The notes below the pieces were generated by a model. It had not been told where the DNA came from. It did no database searches and saw only the letters and a list, made by a program, of their open reading frames with translations. A DNA stretch of 64,000 nucleotides, taken from contig JAMWFC010000132.1 of NCBI GenBank assembly GCA_027475525.1, forward strand, positions 667,074 through 731,073, written 5' to 3'. This document shows, one piece after another, positions 21,901 through 31,664 of the stretch; the stretch's first letter is position 1; each line of letters begins with the position of its first letter. This DNA comes from Macrolepiota albuminosa. Lineage: Eukaryota; Basidiomycota; Agaricomycetes; Agaricales; Agaricaceae. The translations under genes and the position numbers were made by a program.

Positions 21901-22987
21901 GGTGGTAGTGGATCTCTGTGGCAAGCGTGCTCATTTTATTCCAACACACACTACTTGCTCAGCCATGGGCGCTGCCAATCTGTACCGGAAGCATGTCTGG
22001 AAGCTCCATGGGTTGTCAGATGCTTACGTCTCGGACCGTGGACCTCAGTTTGTGGCAGAGTTTACTAGAGAACTGTATCGCCTCCTCCATGTCAAACTCC
22101 ACACTTCCACAGCCTACCACCCCCAGTCTGATGGCCAGACTGAGCGTGTCAACCAGGAGCTAGAACAGTATCTCCGGCTCTTCTGCAATGAACGACAGGA
22201 TGACTGGGACGATCTATTACCAGAGGCAGAGTTCCAGTACAACAACCGTGTACACGCTGCCACCCAGATGTCTCCTTTCCTTCTAGATACTGGTCGACAT
22301 CCTCGGATGGGATTTGAGCCTCGTGGACGACCTTCAGAGAATGAAGCTGTCAATGAGTTCATAGATCGGATGAAGGCAGCCCAGGAGGAGGCCAAGGCAG
22401 CTTTAGCTAAGGCAAAGGATGACATGGCCCGCTACTACGATCGTGGACGAACTCCAGCCCCCAAGTACAAGCCTGGAGATCGAGTCTACCTGGATGCCTC
22501 TGACATTGCCACTACCCGACCTTCTCAGAAGCTCTCTCACCGTCGTCTAGGCCCCTTCCCTATAGTAAGACAGGTAGGCCCACTTGCCTATTGACTCAAG
22601 CTGCCTAGTGGAATGAGTCGACTCCATCCAGTCTTCAATGTGGTGAAGCTTTCTCCAGCCCCAGAGGATCCAATTCCAGGTCGACGTCCACAGCCACCTC
22701 CACCACCAGTTCTGGTAAACAACCAAGAAGAGTACGAAGTGGAGCGGATCCTAGACAGCCGACTCTTTAGGAATAAGCTTCAGTTCAAGGTCAAGTGGAA
22801 GGGCTATGGAATCGAGGACGTTTCCTGGGAGCCACAAGAGAATGTCCATGCCCCTGCCTTGGTCCGGGAATTCTATCAACAGCATCCTGATGCTCCTTGG
22901 GCAATCAGAGGCCTCTATTCCCTTTCCAAAGTAGACCAGGCCATCCAGAACTACTTCTATCCAGCACGTCGAGACGCCGCACTCTAG
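18928..22987 (+). pseudogene. Pol of G2: protease, RT, RNase H, integrase, chromodomain
   Basis: Protease with IALLDSGATGLFLDT and, after a frame break, MILGFSWLRDHNPEIDW. An extra A in an AAAA run (19455-19458) causes the break. RT has QDYRVLNAMTVKN and the intact YLDDILIYT box, RNase H has RVEADSSDFATGAVL, and integrase has HHCC (HHDSRVAGHPG ... CDLC), a DDE core (VDFIVELP, VSDRGPQF, QTERVNQELE) and a GPF/Y-like module. A TGA at 22592-22594, probably from CGA in PLAYRLKLP, cuts off the tail. The tail carries a chromodomain (EVERILDSRLF ... FKVKWKGYGIEDVSWEP), which in chromoviruses directs insertion to marked chromatin. Confidence 0.9.
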
Positions 22988-22998
22988 AGGGGGGGTGA
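22987..22998 (+). other. Polypurine tract of G2
   Basis: GAGGGGGGGTGA directly before the 3' LTR, the usual plus-strand primer. Confidence 0.7.
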
Positions 22999-23516
22999 TG
23001 TCAGGGGACCCCTCATCCCTTTCTTCTTTCACTCCTTATTTCTTCACTCTCCCTTCATTCACTTCCTTATTTCTTCTACCATTCTCTCATTTTGCTGCTA
23101 CTACTTCTTCAACACTATCTGTTGGTACTATTCTCAACCTTTGAGGTGCTCTGGTTCTTTAGCTATCACTCAGACAAGTGTGGGCCCTTCAGCACCGCTC
23201 CAGGCTGCTTAGATAAGCCGGAGTTTGCCTTTCTGACTTCTAAAGTCCGGAGTTTTCCTCCCTTGTTTGCACACTTGTTTGGTTAGTCAATTTTCGAGTT
23301 TTTAAGGTTTTGTTGTACTGTACAGTTGTTTCCCACGCTTCAGAGGCCCCAGAAGCGTCCAACCTGGCATAGGGAATCCCCAGACTTGTTCTCTTTGGAT
23401 CTCCCTCTGCCAGGTGAGTAGCTACCTTGATATTGTCAGTATATATTCTAATACACTTTGGATCTCCCTCTGCCAGCTGTGTGACTGAGCCACAGCCTCT
23501 AGAGGTCGCCCTTACA
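22999..23516 (+). repeat. 3' LTR of G2
   Basis: 518 bp, no difference from the 5' copy seen by eye. The first bases after it (AGTGA) repeat the pre-insertion target. Confidence 0.93.
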
Positions 23517-26003
23517 AGTGATCTTGTCATAGCATCTGTATGCTTTAGAGTTCCTCCCATAGCCAACCAGGATGCATTCGATCGATCGCGCAAAGATTTT
23601 TGGGTTGTGTTCCGCCAGGATCAAGACAAAGGCTTTACATCCTATCTCCCGCATATAGGAGTAGTCAGGACGGCGGCCTGTCCATGCTTCATGGGGGGTG
23701 ACACTTTTGAGGGATTTGATGAGAGTTCTTTTGTGTAGATGTGAAGCTGTCATATAAAACTCGTCCCACATATTTGGGGGGCATCCTGCAGATATCCTCA
23801 TGGCTCGAGCCTTACCCATAAGGGTTCGGTGCATGCGCTCAACACGCCCTATGTGTGCTGAGGTATATGCCGCTCCAAATTGTTGTTCTGAACCTCTAGA
23901 TAGGAGCCACTCCTCCATCTTGTGTCCTTCGAGTTCGCCATCGTGACCAGTTCGGTATACACCCAATTTGCCCTGTATCTCGTTCTCACGTGCTATCTGC
24001 CAAGCTTTGAGGTGTGTGAATGCTTCTGCCTTATTTCGAAGTAATATTGACCAATGCTCGCTTGTGAAATCATCAACCACATTCATAATATATTTGTAGC
24101 CACTGCGAGATACGACAGCCTGAGGGCCTGTAAGGTCAACCCAAACAATCTCCAGCCTCCGTGTTGCCCTCCGCCCCTCCTCCCGCACCTTGGGGACCTT
24201 GTTTCTCGTCTGCTTGCCAAGAATACATGAGTCACACTTTTGCAGTTTGGAGGAGAAGACAGAGGGCATACCTGGGACCATGCCAGATCTAGCCATGTCG
24301 AGGACTGTCTGGTAGTTGGCGTGCCCAAGCCGGCGGTGCCAGGTTTCCAGGTCGGCAAGGTGTTGCGTGGCAAACGCATGGTGTTGAGACGTTGCGGAGT
24401 CTAAGTTTAGACGGTATAAGCGTTGGTTGGGAACAAGAGGTCCTCGTGCCACAATTGTGCGTGTGGACCTGTCGACGATTTTTACAGAGGCGTTGTCGAA
24501 GATGGAATCGAGGTTAGAAGACGAGGCCAGTGAACTGACTGATATGAGGCGAACTGTGGCATTGGGGATGTATAGTGCGTCCCGCAGAATCATGTCGGCA
24601 CCCTTAGCTATATGGAGTCGGATGTCTCCGATGCCTACTGCGGCCACAGTCGAGCCGCCAAGACCTTTCACGTTACGCGGTGGGATTGGTCGCAAGGAGA
24701 TGAAGTCGTCTCGGTACGGAGAGATGTGGACCGTTGCTCCAGAGTCGACAAGGAATGGGACAGCATCTAGGGCTACGAGTGGAGTACGTTTTGTTCCCGT
24801 TATTGGTGAGACATCAACGGCTAAGATGCGTTCAGTGATCTCTTTCGTATGGGCGTTCCAATCTATGCTCGCTTGAGTATCCTCTAGTGCTGTAAATCCA
24901 GCATGTTCCCAGCATTCCGTACTCTGGTCCAAGGGGGGTGTAGCATGGAGAGTGGCGATGCCTGCAAATGCAGCGGTCTCTGAGGGAGAAGGGAGCTGTC
25001 CTAGCTGGGACGGATCGACATACCATAGTTTGCCGTCTAGACCTGTGACAGCAACAAAGGACTTGGCTGGAGCAGCAGGTTTTTCAGACGTGCCTTTGTC
25101 GGATTTTCTCTTTTGTGCCCTCTTCGCTTCCTGAGCCTCAGATATGGTTTTTCTGGCCATCCCTCCACCCTTCTGTACACAGAATGCCTTCGTATGACCC
25201 CAGCAAGAACGTTTGAGCGAGAAACAGTTTTCGCAGCACGTTGCTCCTGGGCCATGGTTATGGCCGGGGAGATCAGTGTCACGGTGCTTTCCTCCTCCTT
25301 TTGCGCTCAACGCCGTGGCATGTATGGATTTTGCCTTCGCATTGATGATATTCTGCGCGTTCTCTATGAGCAGGCGGATGTCTGTGGGATCGCAGGGTGC
25401 ATTCTGGGTGCTCTTGCTAAGGAGGGTGGATACAGAGTTCTGGAGGGACTCAAAGGACGGATCGTTGAGACTATTAAGGAGTGCAATGCATGTGAAGAGG
25501 TCCTGGTTGACCTCCCCAATGTCAAAGGCTCGTTTCACCGTGTCGGCGATTCGACCGGCCGTGGTTGGCAGGGGTTCGGCAAAAGAGCAGTAAGTCGACA
25601 GAGCTTCCTGAAGGAGGGCGATCTGCTTGATGGGCCCCTCGCGCTGCGCCCGCGACTTTAGATTCGTAAAGCAGTGCGCTGCGCCTTGGTCTGTGACGAG
25701 GTCGCGGTGCTCAGTATCATCAAGAGCGGTCTTTATGAAGGTGATGGCGAGACGATCATTAAGGCCCCAGTTAGCATGCGCGTGAGGTTCCCGAGTAGCG
25801 TCTGGCCGAGCAGAGACGTCGAACACATGCCTGTAAAGCCCGTTGAGAATCAGAGCGTCCTTGAGTTTCTCAGTCCACTGACTGAAGTTGCCGTCTGCCC
25901 GAGAGTACTTGGTTCCCTCCCATCTATGACGTATGATGCGTTCAGGAATGGAAGGATTCAAGGAGTCCGTGCTTAGGACAGAAGAAGGAGATTCGGGAGA
26001 CAT
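23517..26003 (-). pseudogene. Copia gag-pol, 5' half: Gag, protease, integrase
   Basis: Begins at ATG 26001-26003 and stays open to the G2 insertion. A UBN2-like Gag region comes first (DGNFSQWTEKLKDALILNGL), then a Cys/His-rich region (CCENCFSLKRSCWGHTKAFC) in place of a standard knuckle. The protease follows (FLVDSGATVHIS, about residue 415), then the GAG-pre-integrase zinc region (WHRRLGHANYQTV ... CDSCILGKQ) and the integrase core (VDLTGPQAV, GELEGHKMEEWL, GRVERMHRTLMGKAR). The expected catalytic motif HDGELEG lacks the usual SDNG form, so the second catalytic Asp may be the D of HDGE. Interruption follows SKAYRCYDKIT. Confidence 0.88.
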
Positions 26004-26167
26004 GGTGTGGGGAAGAAAGAGACCAGCGAGGACAAAGGCTGCACAAAGACAATAGACAAGGTACGCGACGCGACGCGTGATAAGATCGGATGAGGCTGAT
26101 CAAAGAGACGTAGTTCAAGAGGTCTGTTTATCGAGTACTCTTACGCGGAAAAGTGCTCGATCCTATA

Positions 26168-26178
26168 GGCCCATAACC
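26168..26178 (-). other. Primer binding site of the Copia element
   Basis: On the minus strand the bases right after the 5' LTR read GGTTATGGGCC. A similar GGTCATGGGCC follows the LTR of the gag-only element at 55314, so this is a shared Copia-type primer site. Confidence 0.5.
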
Positions 26179-26508
26179 TGTTAGAAAACAGACTAAGAAC
26201 AATGTCAGATTATTCCCTCAGTCCGATATAATTGACTCTGTTAACTGTACCTAAGAACAATGTCAGATTATTCTACGGTTCAGTTAGCAAGTGCGTATTG
26301 TTTATAGTGAGTATCGTACGTACCCCTCAGTCCGATATAATTGACTGAGGGTTGTATCTAGTGGTAGTCCAATATATATGTATTCGTGGTGAACAATGAT
26401 CCCATTGTTCACCGTACTGTGATGAATGTGGTTAGTGGCACAATGCATTGGTGCTGGCCCTGTGTGATATCTTGGGAGTGTCTGTGTGATACGGTAAAAG
26501 GTCCAACA
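26179..26508 (-). repeat. 5' LTR of the Copia element
   Basis: 330 bp, one difference from the 14463 copy seen by eye. Confidence 0.92.
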
Positions 26509-28375
26509 GGTCCAGGATGACCTCCCTTTCTAGCTGAGAGAGAAACAAAGCGCGATCAAGGGAGCGAGGGAGAAGGAAGAATGACAGCAACCCAAATAGC
26601 ACAGAAGCTATACCCTCCAAGAAAAACAGCCAAGCCCATCCAGGCTTATCTCCTAATCCGTCCATGTTCAATATACCGTAGGCAAGGAGGCCGCCAAATG
26701 CACCTGACAGTGATGCCGCAGAGAAGAACATTGCAATCCTGTATTTGAAAGTGATAAGAAGATAGAATCCAGATGATCAAGAAAGAGAACAAGCCAATAT
26801 TTACCGCAACTGTAGCTGATTACGTGGATAAAAGCTGGAAAGGTAGAGGACAATTCCAGGAAAAATGCCACCTGGATGGATACTGAATGTCCCTCTTTTT
26901 TCTTGTAATGAGACTTATCTCACCTTCTAATAATCCTAAGAAGAAACGACAAGCCAATAAGCCTGCATAACTACGAACTGATCCTACAAATGGGATTTGT
27001 TTAGAAGTTCCTGATGTGTATGAAGGTACACACCTTGTAGGGTAGCAACAATTCCCCAGAGTGTCAACATGGTTGGAAGAACACGATCAGGTCCCACAGC
27101 CTACCAAAGGCTTATCAGTAGCATATCAACTTGGATTGACTTCAAATACCTTGAGTATAAGGTTTACCGGCAACTCAGCCACGAGGTAGGGGCTAGTCAA
27201 AGATTGATTATGCAGGAATATTCAGCTTGTATGTAACTGACACTAGTGTAACTGTCAGAGCTATACTAAACTGCTCAAAGAAGGACATTAATAGAGAAAA
27301 TCTATCTGGTCTCGGAGATGGATACCTGTGTGTTGGTTAACTTGAGGTCTTGTTGTAACCCCGCAATACGAGCATTGCCAATGTTGGTACGATCCTAAGC
27401 ACTCTTCTTAGCCTTGAAGCGTAACCATTCTGGCATAGATGGCCTCACAAGATAGGATAATAGATAGATCGCTGCTAGTACAGGCATTAGACGGACGTCC
27501 ATCTTGATCAACGTTGCTTGGGAAACTGTCCGTTTGCTGGCGACGTCAGAGTCCGACTGAGAAGTTTTCTGTATGTGAAGAGCAGGCTGTTCCTTCTCAG
27601 ACATTGCGAATATGAGAGGGAGTTGATTGATCTTGGGGTCAGACTGAGGGCTAATGCTGCGCAGAGCCTATATTTCGCAACTTTTCAATGTATGTGACTT
27701 GTTTCATCTTATGGCACCATGCGGAGCTGAGTGACCAGGGCCTGAATGCATATGGTCAGGTACAGGTGCAGACAAACGTCAAAAAAAACTGATATGAATC
27801 AGGATCTGAGGGCTCGGAGTCTGTTACGGCACAAGGGTTGTCGAGACCTAAAAACGTTCTAAAAACATTCTGATGGCACGTTGATCCACCTTGTGGAAGC
27901 GAACGACATGTCCGATCATAGCCTTGGATAGCCTATCCATGCATGTGGATGTTGACATTTCACTGTGGATGCCCGCTCTGCAGGTTGTTAGGGCTTTCGT
28001 GCCAAGCACATCAATCATGTACATATCTGCCGTGGAATCTTTAAAATTTCTCGCTGCCTGCACGAAAACGGACGATGTGCAGCGATCAATTTTGGGTTCT
28101 GGGTCTGGATAAAAAATGAGGAAGGAGTAGAAGAAAAAATAAAAAACCCCCAGAAATTTCCAGAAAATACTAAGACTGTTTGTTACCTCTTGAAAAAAAA
28201 ATTATCAAAGTCCAAAAACCCATCGGAGTAGACATGGATTCATAAGCGCTTTCAGACAAATACAACAACATTTTGGTATTGGCTTAAAAAAGTCCGAAAA
28301 CTGGTACAAGCTTTTGGTGTTTCCAGATATCTTCGCGACGGAAAAAATCATCTAACCTGCAAATATTAATGTGCG

Positions 28376-28529
28376 AGCGTCTGAAGGGATGTACTGGATC
28401 AAGGCTAGTGTAAGGCCACTCCTCGCAAGAAACAAAATGATGAGACGCCCTTAGCGTCTGAAGGGATGTACTGGATCAAGGCTAGTGTAAGGCCACTCCT
28501 CGCAAGAAACAAAATGATGAGACGCCCTT
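28376..28529. repeat. Exact 77-bp tandem duplication
   Basis: Copies 28376-28452 and 28453-28529 are identical and directly adjacent. Confidence 0.9.
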
Positions 28530-28832
28530 CTCAATGTAATAACTACTAAAACAAATAAACTTAACGCAAGCTCCAGTCAACAAATTCACCCTGGCAAACT
28601 GTGTGGTATGCCCGTCATCAATATACGCCCGCTGGTGGTGGGCATGATGAGGATGGAGTTGTCCTTCTGTTGGCATTAAGTTCTTTAACCAATGTGGATA
28701 CTGCATGCCTGGGTACTCCTTAACCTGGGAGGAGGTAGAAAACTTATGACTCTGATGTGTGTGTGCATACAATCCATTTCGGCCTAGCTGCGTGTTGTAA
28801 ACTAGCGTGGTTGCCCTTGCTCTGCCAGTCAT
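28482..28832 (-). CDS. Unidentified small open frame (116 codons)
   Basis: A single-exon frame from ATG 28830-28832 with protein-like composition, rich in His, Tyr and Gly (for example QYPHWLKNLMPTEGQLHPHH and RAYIDDGHTTQFARVNLLTG). I do not recognise the family. Its C-terminal end falls in the 77-bp duplication, so the true end may differ. It lies between divergent genes and could be a small host gene or a fragment of a larger one. Confidence 0.3.
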   Translation of the reverse strand: MTGRARATTLVYNTQLGRNGLYAHTHQSHKFSTSSQVKEYPGMQYPHWLKNLMPTEGQLHPHHAHHQRAYIDDGHTTQFARVNLLTGACVKFICFSSYYIEKGVSSFCFLRGVALH

Positions 28833-29097
28833 ATTCCGTCAAACATTAGCAAAAATCCTTCCAAAATCCGTTTCCATTTAGCAATCCTCATCATCAGAAC
28901 GTTTAAATCAGAATGGAATTTCTGGTATCCCTCTATCTCCGTTGGCACGTCAAAGATTAACAGATGATTGTGTTGAGCTCAGCTCGGGGTTAATAAAATG
29001 AAACAAACCAGCTTCTTGATCAAGGCAGAATTTTCCACTGGTCTGGCCTCAAAGAGAATATAAAGCGGCGTATTTCATTAGGCACTACACGCACACT

Positions 29098-31171
29098 ATG
29101 ACTCAGGTAAGGCCTTGCATTTGTCACTCTCTTAGTGTCTCACACGGCACCTAGCCTATTTCTACGACTATTTTGGTCATTGGTGGGGGCCCTGCTGGGT
29201 CTTACGCTGCCACTGCTTTGGCAAGAGGCAAGTCCTTGATTGTGTTCTTGTGTAAATCATCTCTCATCTGGCCATAGAGGGATTCGATGTGACACTCCTC
29301 GAGCGGGATTTCTTTCCTTGTTATCACATCGGCGAGAGCATGCTTCCTTCTTGCCGCCATTTTATGGCATTCATTGGAAGTGAAGAACTCGTCAAGACTC
29401 ATGGATTTGTTATCAAGGTACGCCACCCCATGTAATGTCAAAGTAGCATGCAGATCAGGCTTCCAGCCAGGAGCAGCTGTCAAGCTTAACCAGGAAAAGC
29501 GTGAAGGCTGTGAGTTCCAGCGTAATTCTTAGGACGACTTGATGATAAGTGATGTAAACAGACACCGACTTTGTTGAGCTTGATCCCGAAAATATTGCCT
29601 GGAATGTTGTACGTTCTGCTATGCAATCGTGGAAATTGAACTTTCACTTGTTATGTTTATAGATTCGTTCACAATTTGACAACCTCCTTTTGCGCCACGC
29701 AACGGCAACAGGAGTGAAAGTTTTTGAAGGGTGCAAAGTTACTGACATCAAGTTTTCAGGTGAACGACCCATGTCAGCCGTCTACGAGACGTATGATGGA
29801 ATTACCAAGTTGATCAACTTTGATTATCTTGTCGATGCATCAGGTCGAACTGGATTATTGTGTACAAAGTACCTTCGAAACAGACGATTCAATAAATCAC
29901 TCAACTTGTCGATGCATCAGGTCGAACTGGATTATTGTGTACAAAGTACCTTCGAAACAGACGATTCAATAAATCACTCAAAAACATGGCCTTTTGGGGC
30001 TATTGGAGGGGTGGAGGTCGCTATTCCCCTGGTACTACACGAGAAAACGCACCCTGGTTCGAGGCACTTACTGGTTCGTTACCTTTTTCCAATGACAAAA
30101 AAATGACGTTCCTCATGTGACAGGTAACATCTAACAGATGAGACTGGCTGGTCTTGGTACATTCCTTTGCACAATGGCACAATATCCGTTGGAGTTATCC
30201 TCATACATGGCTAAAAAATCCTCTTTGTCCAGTAATGACAAGGATAGTTCAACTACTGCACTATATGTTGAACAGTTGGCGCAGGCTCCTGGTCTATTGA
30301 ATCTTTTGGGTAGCGCCGAACTGATCAGCGAAATCAGATCTGCTGGTGACTATAGTTACTCTGCTTCTCAATATTCCGGTCCTTATTATCGAATTGCTGG
30401 TGACGCTGGAGGTGTGTCTCCCTACAAATATAAAGAGATTCCCATCTTAGTATGTTGTAGCATTTATTGACCCCTTTTTTTCTTCGGGAGTTCATCTTGC
30501 CTTCACTGGTGGTCTGTCGGCTGCCACCACCATTGCTGCATCTATCAGGGGACATTGCACCGAAACTGAAGCTGCCTCATTTCACAACACAAAGGTTGGG
30601 GTTTCTTATACTCAGTGCGTATTCAAAAAATTTTGTGATGTGAGACTGCTGATGTTTTTAGCTTCCTTGTCGTTGTCCTTGGCATTTACAAACAAATTCG
30701 AGCACAAGCCCAGGATGTTTTATCCGACATTGATCAAGATAATTTTGACAAAGCCTTTAAACTTCTGCGCCCTGGTAAATGCAACACACTTTGAATTGAT
30801 AATACACTGTTCTGACAGTGTTTACATCAGTCATACAGGGTGCTGCAGATGTTGATCCAGAGCTTACATGTGAGGAACTTGAAGAGACCCTTGACTTTGC
30901 CAAAAATATTCTTGCACCAACGACTCCTGAAATATGCAAGGATGTTGCTGAACGCCTTCCTGAACTTACTGCACCAGATGGTCCAATACTTCGCAACTCC
31001 ACTATTGCTGAAGTAGTTGGAGATGACGAGGATGCAAAAAATGTCATTTTTGAAGTCAATGCAAGAAAGGTGGTCCATGTCATGTATGGTCAAGGACATT
31101 TTGGCAGTGAAATACTTGGTGGATTTTATGCAAATCTAGAAAGGGGAAACTTAGGACTTATACGGGTTTGA
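29098..31171 (+). CDS. FAD-dependent halogenase, 10 exons, with a possible frameshift
   Basis: Reads as a flavin-dependent halogenase of the tryptophan-halogenase superfamily, which adds chloride or bromide to aromatic or polyketide substrates using FADH2. Exons run 29098-29106, 29155-29227, 29278-29417, 29467-29509, 29562-29608, 29663-30073, 30138-30411, 30461-30614, 30662-30774 and 30831-31171. Signatures are the FAD-binding [45 protein letters not shown] and [11 protein letters not shown] (the F-x-P-x-S-x-G motif of active halogenases). Intron 2 has GC...AG ends. The Arg usual in FPRYHIGES is Cys here (CGT to TGT). After NGTISVGVI the frame meets a stop and continues one frame over ([11 protein letters not shown]), so exon 7 carries a frameshift or a base error. 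A 77-bp duplication lies in exon 6. Probably part of a secondary-metabolite locus; substrate unknown. Confidence 0.82.
29828..29981. repeat. Exact 77-bp tandem duplication in the halogenase
   Basis: Copies 29828-29904 and 29905-29981 are identical. Removing one gives [20 protein letters not shown] in one frame, as expected for the family. Confidence 0.9.
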
Positions 31172-31664
31172 TAACATGCTCTTAACTACACAATCTGTTT
31201 CTTGGCACACATTTTCTCTATAATATCCAGTCTTGACTTCATATGTTGGGCCGTTACAGTGCATTTATGTCTCCTTGGACATAATGATTATTATTTACTA
31301 GTACCCCCAATGTGGAAACATTAGCCCATTATATGAGGCATCCCATTGTTGATAAGTATTGAACTAAATCTTCTCTACATGTGTTGCAAGGTCAGAGCAA
31401 TCATTGCTCCAGAAGAGTTTTGAAAGGCAGTGACAAAGGGACGTCTCAGATGTGCGCAAGGAAGGTCGTGGTCAGCACAGGCAAGCGACAATAAAATCTC
31501 GACTTAGTATTCACACAGAACTGGAGTTCAACGTAAGAGGTTGAACTCCATGTAAGCGAATACAAAAATAAAAACTATTATTCTTTGTGACTGTTGCTAC
31601 TTGTGGGTCCAGAGATAAGATGAAGATTGAGAACTACTTTCGTCACTCCCACTTGACGAGATCT
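31172..31664. other. Intergenic, with a hairpin
   Basis: No gene seen. A perfect 11-bp inverted repeat, TGGAGTTCAAC / GTTGAACTCCA, with a short loop lies at about 31524-31552. It may be part of the decayed LTR of the adjacent Copia relic. Confidence 0.35.

Larger units (their letters stand above)
16945..23516 (+). mobile_element. Chromovirus G2 (Ty3/gypsy with chromodomain) nested in Copia
   Basis: A 6.6-kb plus-strand element with 518-bp LTRs, inserted in the Copia pol gene with a 5-bp target duplication AGTGA (16940-16944, 23517-23521). Order gag, protease, RT, RNase H, integrase, chromodomain. The LTRs look identical, yet coding is broken by two TGA stops and a one-base insertion, so this copy is recent but dead unless those are sequence errors. 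I see no tRNA-type primer site after the 5' LTR. The stop codon of pol is 11 bp from the 3' LTR, so there is no space for an antisense gene. Confidence 0.95.
14463..26508 (-). mobile_element. Ty1/Copia retrotransposon inserted in the MFS gene
   Basis: Minus-strand element with 330-bp LTRs (14463-14792 and 26179-26508) that differ at one position that I could see (near 14567/26286). The 5-bp target duplication GGTCC is at 14458-14462 and 26509-26513. A single Copia-order gag-pol frame (protease, integrase, RT, RNase H) starts at 26003. It is interrupted by the G2 chromovirus and further damaged by stops and a frameshift, so it is not autonomous now. Confidence 0.95.
13430..27604 (-). pseudogene. 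MFS transporter (allantoate/nicotinate type), split by nested retroelements
   Basis: A spliced transporter gene running from ATG 27602-27604 to the stop at 13430. Exon 1 ends YLLSYL and joins DRTNIGNARIAG after intron 27395-27448, giving the SYLDRTNIGNAR signature of the anion:cation symporter branch of the major facilitator superfamily. Later exons give PYLVAELPVNLILK, VGPDRVLPTMLTLWG, GGIFPGIVLYLSSFYPR and, near the C-terminus, RRATAIAFGFIMTNVGAI. The reading frame stops at EREVILD (26509-26513) where a Copia element was inserted, and resumes on its far side with QLRHEGTLNDEADSF, so the original exon is intact apart from the insertion. Two exact 77-bp duplications lie in the 3' half. The intact protein would be a 12-TM uptake permease; the substrate cannot be told from sequence. 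The gene is presumably inactive. Confidence 0.8.
27605..29097. other. Divergent intergenic region, MFS / halogenase
   Basis: About 1.5 kb between the divergent start codons of the MFS gene and the halogenase, so it should hold both promoters. It contains a 77-bp duplication and an unidentified minus-strand open frame (28482-28832). I see no defined regulatory motif. Confidence 0.4.

Noticed and set aside
22988..22998. An antisense gene in G2 like those of G1 and G3
   Set aside because: Only 11 bp separate the pol stop from the 3' LTR, so there is no room for one.
31524..31552. Hairpin as a transcription terminator
   Set aside because: Rho-independent type terminators do not apply to this eukaryotic context, and it probably belongs to an LTR remnant.
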